64,000 bases of DNA from contig DASXZO010000010.1 of the NCBI GenBank assembly GCA_036501845.1, positions 37,492-101,491 on the forward strand, read 5' to 3'. The notes beneath the pieces are model-generated. The model saw only the letters and a program-made list of their open reading frames with translations, was not told the DNA's origin and made no database searches. Positions 60,356 through 64,000 of this stretch are shown here, piece by piece. A program made the position numbers and the translations under genes. The number at the start of each line of letters is the position of its first letter. Within the stretch, counting starts at the first letter, position 1. Source of the DNA: JBBREP01 sp036501845 (lineage in GTDB: Bacteria > Actinomycetota > Acidimicrobiia > IMCC26256 > PALSA-610).

Positions 60356-60376
60356 GGGCGGCGGATGGGGCCGCCC
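60356..60376 (+). other. Leader hairpin upstream of secreted protein
   Basis: GGGCGGC (60356-60362) and GCCGCCC (60370-60376) form a 7-bp stem with a 7-nt loop, 20 bp before the ATG of the secreted protein and just ahead of its GGGAG ribosome site. It could mask translation or stabilise the mRNA. Confidence 0.4.
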
Positions 60377-60396
60377 CCTGACTTAGGGAGCTTTCC

Positions 60397-60972
60397 ATGC
60401 AACAACACGACGACCGTCGTTCTTTGATGACGCGCGTGCGACGGCGCTTGACCTATGCCAACGTCGTCGCCACGCTGGCGCTCGTGTTCGCGCTGGGCGG
60501 GACCGCGGCGGCGGCAGTGATGATCACTTCGAACAGCCAAGTCGCGCAGAACACGATCTCGGGTCATGCGGCGCCGGCAGGCAAGCACGCCAACATCATC
60601 TCGGGATCGATCAACGCGGGCGACCTCAATACGAGTGTGAAGACTTCGCTCACCGACCAGTGCCCGAGCGGTATGCAGCTCGCGCCCGGCGGCCTGTGCA
60701 TCGAGACGAAGGATCGCGTCGGAAACTTCCTCACCGCGTTGACGACGTGCCAGAACCTGGGTCGACGGCTACCCAGCGTCGCCGAGCTCGTCGAGCTGTT
60801 CAACGCCAGCAGCGCGCCGACGTCGATCGACTGGACGTCCGACGCCTACTTCGCGGGCGACACCGCCGAGGCCATGGCTGCCTCACAGAACTCGTCCCGG
60901 CAGCTCGATTTTCAAGGGACGCCTTGGACCGCGGGCCTGTTCTTCCGCTGCGTCTCCACGCCGATCGACTGA
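60397..60972 (+). CDS. Secreted protein of unknown function
   Basis: 191 aa. A basic N-terminus is followed by a signal segment, ANVVATLALVFALGGTAAAA. The next part, ITSNSQVAQNTISGH with SGSINAGDLN, resembles the short surface-stalk repeats common in Acidimicrobiia and Thermoleophilia secreted proteins. A C-terminal domain has four Cys (QCPSG, GGLCIE, TTCQNLG, FFRCVS) and a C-type-lectin-like CQNLGRRLPSVAELVELF. Ligand unknown. GGGAG precedes the ATG by 7 bp. Confidence 0.7.
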   Translation: MQQHDDRRSLMTRVRRRLTYANVVATLALVFALGGTAAAAVMITSNSQVAQNTISGHAAPAGKHANIISGSINAGDLNTSVKTSLTDQCPSGMQLAPGGLCIETKDRVGNFLTALTTCQNLGRRLPSVAELVELFNASSAPTSIDWTSDAYFAGDTAEAMAASQNSSRQLDFQGTPWTAGLFFRCVSTPID

Positions 60973-61286
60973 ACGAAGCGCTTACTCCTCCCAGCGGAAC
61001 GGTTTCGTTTCCACCGCGCGCCTCGTGACCTGGGAACACGTGTGCTCGTGCCCGCAAGGTACCCAACGCAGGTACCCAATTGCGGTGCCCCATACGGAAT
61101 CACGGCTCTTGCGCACACGATGGGAACCCGAGTCGCGTGTCGCACCTGCGACGCTCACCTTGGCAAAGCGTCAGCCCTGTTCGTCGCACCGGAAGAACTA
61201 CACGCTGGCCTGCGGAAACGTTCGCGGAGATGCTCGCGATTCTCCCGGTTTCGCGACACTCGCGGCCTGGCCGCGGCCTGACGCAC
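60973..61286. other. Intergenic region without a supported gene
   Basis: 314 bp between two stops (convergent). It contains a direct repeat AGGTACCCAA at 61057-61066 and 61070-61079 (13-nt period). A short open frame here has CRTCDAHLG but no ribosome site or homology I recognise. No tRNA or terminator hairpin was found. Base composition is a little lower in GC than the core genes and marks the edge of the accessory segment. Confidence 0.5.
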
Positions 61287-62549
61287 TCACGATTCCTCAG
61301 CGGCACTCGGATTCGGCGGCGCGGTGATCGCGAGCGACATCGCGGCTCGGTTATACAGTTCGTCGAACGTGACGATTTCGGGATCGCGAATGCTTCGGCG
61401 AAAGCGCTCGAAACTTTCGAACTTCGATACGTGAGGTTGCCCGTCGCGCTTGAATTGATTGAGCGAGCCAATGACAAGCAGCGAGCGCGGCCGACAGATG
61501 AACGCGCTATCGCCCGCCTTGTATCCATCGTCGTCGATCACCTGAAGTTCGGATGCGCGCCGCACCACCGCGTCGACCGTCGCCTGACACTGCGCCACCC
61601 CACCCGCGACCTCCTCATGCACGCGCCACGCACCCTTTCGGTACGCGGTGGGATGCAACAAATTGTCGCCGCTCTCGCCGTGCGATTTGATTTCAACGAA
61701 AACCAAGGCGCTGAGTGCACCGGCGGTCCTCATCAACGCGTCCGGACGCTTGCCCTGATCGAGCAGCGACGTGCCGAGCACTGTCTGCTCTAGCTTTCCG
61801 TCGTCCCACGCATGAAGAAACTGCGGCGCCAGACCAGTACCGAAGATCCAATGGTTCGACTCGAAGAAGTCTTGCCATACGTTCTCCGGCCCGTGCTGTC
61901 GCCCTAAGGCCTTCAGTTCGGAGCGTTGTGCCTGGAAGGCGTCGGCATCGGTGAGCAGCGCCTCGAAACGCGCCAACTCGCGGCGCCGCCGAGCCAACGC
62001 AATCACTTCGGGCGACTCGACATCCGACGCGATCATCTCGGTGAAGACGTCGCGGTACCGCGCGAAGACGGCGTGGCGGGTCGCGTCGTCGCCCAAGAGC
62101 GCGTCGATCGCGCCGGGAAGTAGGCGTATCCCTTTCTCACTTTGCGACAAGTCGATCGACCGCGAGCGGATCAGCGCGAGAAACGAACTAAGGGCGCCCA
62201 CTTCGTCTCCCGACAAGACGAAGTGTTCCGACCTCAGCCGCTTGCCGTCGGCGTTGAAGCGTTGAAACGTTATGTACGGGATCGTTCGATCGTCCTCGAA
62301 GAAGAACGCCTTGAGCTGTTGCCGTGTCGCCGTCTCGCGCAGGACAACGTCCCAGCCCTGGTCGTTCTCGAAGGCCGTGTCGCCGCGTTCGTCGAACACC
62401 TGGTACGCAAACCGGCACATGCGCGGGTCGCCAGTCTTGCCTTCGTTGGCTTCCGCTCCACCTTCGGGGAATCGTCGCGAAACGTAGAACCGGCCCGGGC
62501 GACGCCCGCTCGCGTAGCCGCCGTCTTTGTCGTCTTGCAGCTTCGCCAC
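61287..62549 (-). CDS. Shedu anti-phage nuclease SduA (DUF4263)
   Basis: 420 aa. The C-terminal DUF4263 domain (about 220-400) is a PD-(D/E)xK nuclease. ENVWQDFFESNHWIFG (222-237) is the family entry motif. The active site is D270 in GKRPDALM plus E286 and K288 in ALVFVEIKSH, with Q320 in a later helix. The N-terminal about 200 residues differ between Shedu proteins and probably sense the trigger. Shedu is a single-gene phage-defence system. GTG start with AGGAGGGG upstream. It faces away from a DUF2971 gene with 161 bp between starts. Confidence 0.85.
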   Translation of the reverse strand: MAKLQDDKDGGYASGRRPGRFYVSRRFPEGGAEANEGKTGDPRMCRFAYQVFDERGDTAFENDQGWDVVLRETATRQQLKAFFFEDDRTIPYITFQRFNADGKRLRSEHFVLSGDEVGALSSFLALIRSRSIDLSQSEKGIRLLPGAIDALLGDDATRHAVFARYRDVFTEMIASDVESPEVIALARRRRELARFEALLTDADAFQAQRSELKALGRQHGPENVWQDFFESNHWIFGTGLAPQFLHAWDDGKLEQTVLGTSLLDQGKRPDALMRTAGALSALVFVEIKSHGESGDNLLHPTAYRKGAWRVHEEVAGGVAQCQATVDAVVRRASELQVIDDDGYKAGDSAFICRPRSLLVIGSLNQFKRDGQPHVSKFESFERFRRSIRDPEIVTFDELYNRAAMSLAITAPPNPSAAEES

Positions 62550-62676
62550 GAACCCCTCCTGCGCGGACCCTGATTCGTCCGCCTGGCATCACCCACTGGA
62601 GCGAAGCCGCTGCCCGCACTCAGCCGTTCGGCCGCCGACTCCGCCACCGAGACGCTACAGCTGCGTACGTTCGGAA

Positions 62677-62693
62677 AGCGCCGCTGCGGCGCT
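62677..62693. promoter_or_regulatory. Inverted repeat in Shedu/DUF2971 divergent region
   Basis: AGCGCCG-CTG-CGGCGCT, perfect 7-bp arms, 17 bp before the ATG of the DUF2971 gene. It may be an operator or leader hairpin. Confidence 0.35.
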
Positions 62694-62710
62694 GACTTAT
62701 CGTGTTCGCG

Positions 62711-63579
62711 ATGTCCGCCGCGGTCGATCCGCCGTCAACCCTGCACCAATACACCGACGCCGCCGGGTTGTTTGGCATCGTCAACTCGCGAGAACTGTGG
62801 GCCACCGATTGTCGTTTCCTCAACGATTCGACCGAGTACCAGCTCGGGCTCGAACTCGTGACGAACGCGCTCGTGAAAATGCCGAACCCCCGCTCCACCC
62901 GGCGCATCACCTGCACACGATGGCGAACGAGGTCGGACCGGCCTACCGTGAGCTTGCGAGCATCGTGGTCGACAACCTCACGACCCGGATTCATGCGTAC
63001 GTCGCGTGCTTTTGCGCTGACGGCGATCTTCTGAGCCAGTGGCGTGGATACGCCGGGACTCACGGCTACTCGATCGAGTTCGACCGTGCGGCGCTCGACG
63101 AAGCCGTCGGTCGCTTCGCGGTGCCCGACGGCCCACCTGCGAGGGTGCGCAGCGCGCTGTACGACGCACACAAGGCCCGCGAGGCAGCAGCGACAGCCGT
63201 CTCTGAGGTCGCGCAAGACGGGCTGAACCACCCGGGCGTACACAGTCACTTCATCGCCCTGAAGATCGCGCCGATCGTCGCGACGATCAAAGACGAAAGC
63301 TTCGCAGAGGAACAGGAATGGCGCGCCGTCGTCGCCCTGTACGAGCCAGATGGACCGTTCCGACAAGACCCGCCGGACGGGAGCACGAACAGGTACCGAC
63401 CCGTGCAACTGGCGATCGTTCCGTACGTTGCGATACGGATCGAGCTGAGTTCGATCGTCAGCGTGACCGTCGGCCCGAGCATGCAGCAGGCGCTGCGCGT
63501 CGAGGGCGCGAAGCGCTTCCTGTGGGGCCACGGCATCGACGTGCCGGTACGTCCGTCGCGTGTTCCGTTCCGCACTTAA
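62711..63579 (+). pseudogene. DUF2971 family protein, frameshifted at a C-run
   Basis: The first part (ATG 62711; GTG 62702 also possible) reads LHQYTDAAGLFGIVNSRELWATDCRFLNDS, the DUF2971 N-terminal signature. At a run of five C (about 62886-62890) the frame changes. The continuation ACFCADGDLLSQWRGYAGTHGYSIEFD is the central DUF2971 signature, and ESFAEEQEWRAV the later one, open to the stop. Joined, it would be about 290 aa. DUF2971 genes are frequent in defence islands, with unknown activity. The break at a homopolymer may be a sequencing error or true inactivation. Confidence 0.72.
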
Positions 63580-63587
63580 GGAGCAGC

Positions 63588-63932
63588 ATGCCGCAACGCC
63601 TTGTAATCGCGTGGAGTCCTGTCGTCGACGAGCGCGACGACGACACTGTCGACCTCAGCAGAGCCGTCGGGCTTGATGGCGACGCGCTTGTCGAATTCGA
63701 AGGCGATTTTCCGAGTCCCGTAACGCTGTCCCTCGAACACGGCTCAGTCGGGAAGGGCGGGTCCGCGACCGCCGTCGCGCTGTACATCGACGCGGAGAGA
63801 CGGGGAACGGATGTTGCCTCACTTATTGCGATCGGTGGCGCGCTGTGGAAGGTAATCGAGCGCGTGACGCGACGACGCGGCGCTGGCATCACATTGAATG
63901 ACGATGCGACATTCGCAACGCGGCACCGCTGA
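63588..63932 (+). CDS. Small protein of unknown function, possible effector-associated partner
   Basis: 114 aa. A strand-rich N-terminal half (RLVIAWSPVVDER) precedes SVGKGGSATAVALYIDAERRG. The helical IAIGGALWKVIERVTRRRG follows. A Gly-rich turn followed by an amphipathic helix is seen in small proteins encoded beside STAND/NACHT NTPases, but I cannot name the family. AAGGAG lies 4 bp before the ATG, and the gene is 8 bp after the DUF2971 gene. A likely P-loop gene begins at its stop. Confidence 0.6.
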   Translation: MPQRLVIAWSPVVDERDDDTVDLSRAVGLDGDALVEFEGDFPSPVTLSLEHGSVGKGGSATAVALYIDAERRGTDVASLIAIGGALWKVIERVTRRRGAGITLNDDATFATRHR

Positions 63933-64000
63933 TTGCCGACCGACTCTTGGGAACGCGCTTCGACAGGACCGTGCCCATCGTCGCTTCGCCCGGGATGGGA
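63929..64000 (+). CDS. Start of a probable P-loop NTPase (partial, start uncertain)
   Basis: A frame overlapping the stop of the previous gene reads LIADRLLGTRFD, then RTVPIVASPGMG, up to the window end. PIVASPGMG is how the Walker A strand and loop of STAND/AAA ATPases begin (xxPGMGK[ST]). No ATG, GTG or TTG precedes it within the visible frame except a TTG inside RLLG, so the true start or completeness is unknown. Confidence 0.4.
   Translation, partial: MIADRLLGTRFDRTVPIVASPGMG

Noticed and set aside
61042..61281. Possible 79-aa protein with CRTCDAHLG
   Set aside because: No ribosome site, single CxxC only, and an Arg/Ser-rich end; insufficient to call a gene.
60973..61286. Attachment site or CRISPR-like repeats
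   Set aside because: Only two copies of a 10-bp repeat with 13-nt spacing; no integrase, tRNA or spacer-repeat pattern.

Overview
The window comes from a high-GC actinobacterium, most likely a member of the Acidimicrobiia or a relative. The pointers are a Pup-proteasome locus (Pup, Dop and an ARC/Mpa ATPase), a fused F420-precursor synthase (FbiC), a mycothiol-type maleylpyruvate isomerase homologue, acyl-CoA carboxylase subunits of actinobacterial type, and GTG/TTG starts with many 1-4 bp start/stop overlaps. Assignment below phylum is inference. No rRNA, tRNA, CRISPR array, insertion sequence or phage module was seen. Genes are tightly packed; the longest gap is about 314 bp.

Layout. 1-8.1 kb: a PhyH dioxygenase, a TetR regulator behind a clear operator/promoter, a DUF1330-like protein, an RNase Z-like hydrolase, carbonic anhydrase, Dus, Maf, a frameshifted LLM flavin enzyme and a two-domain membrane protein. 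8.1-16.8 kb: a stand-alone LigD polymerase domain, then a carboxylase operon (alpha, beta, DinB-like) divergent from an acyl-CoA dehydrogenase-TetR pair around a perfect palindrome, and a frameshifted GT-C glycosyltransferase. 16.9-24.9 kb: an Old Yellow Enzyme/FadH-like oxidoreductase with an altered cluster motif, then pup, dop, an acyltransferase and arc on the minus strand, and a ferredoxin. 24.9-28.6 kb: a minus-strand run with a membrane serine protease, TrmI (m1A58), TtuA (tRNA U54 thiolase), a MoaD/ThiS-like carrier and three small proteins, two of them clearly membrane proteins. 28.7-32.5 kb: split ADP-forming and AMP-forming acyl-CoA synthetases.

32.5-50.2 kb: a glycosyltransferase, NagA, a FIST sensor protein, transketolase and transaldolase, a reversed pseudopilin operon, a methyltransferase-MUG glycosylase fusion, glucose-6-phosphate dehydrogenase, FbiC, a PfkB kinase and a LOG-family protein. 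50.1-54.1 kb: the glycolate oxidase operon glcDEF. 54.1-60.3 kb: a Cys-rich protein, RidA, DUF899, an SDR, a GroES-like protein, then a cupredoxin-heme O synthase-thioredoxin cluster suited to cytochrome oxidase assembly, and a GNAT enzyme. 60.4-64 kb: a secreted protein and then an accessory segment with a Shedu (SduA) nuclease, a DUF2971 gene, a small protein and the start of a P-loop protein, which reads as the edge of a defence island.

The most unusual signals are: (i) a dispersed GC-rich repeat found in two intergenic gaps and, as an exact 14-codon in-frame insert, inside an acyl-CoA synthetase; (ii) a TtuA-TtuB-like-TrmI cluster predicting tRNA T-loop thiolation; (iii) the methyltransferase-uracil glycosylase fusion; (iv) the Shedu-edge defence neighbourhood. 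Three separate frameshifts (LLM, GT-C, DUF2971) could be real or assembly errors.
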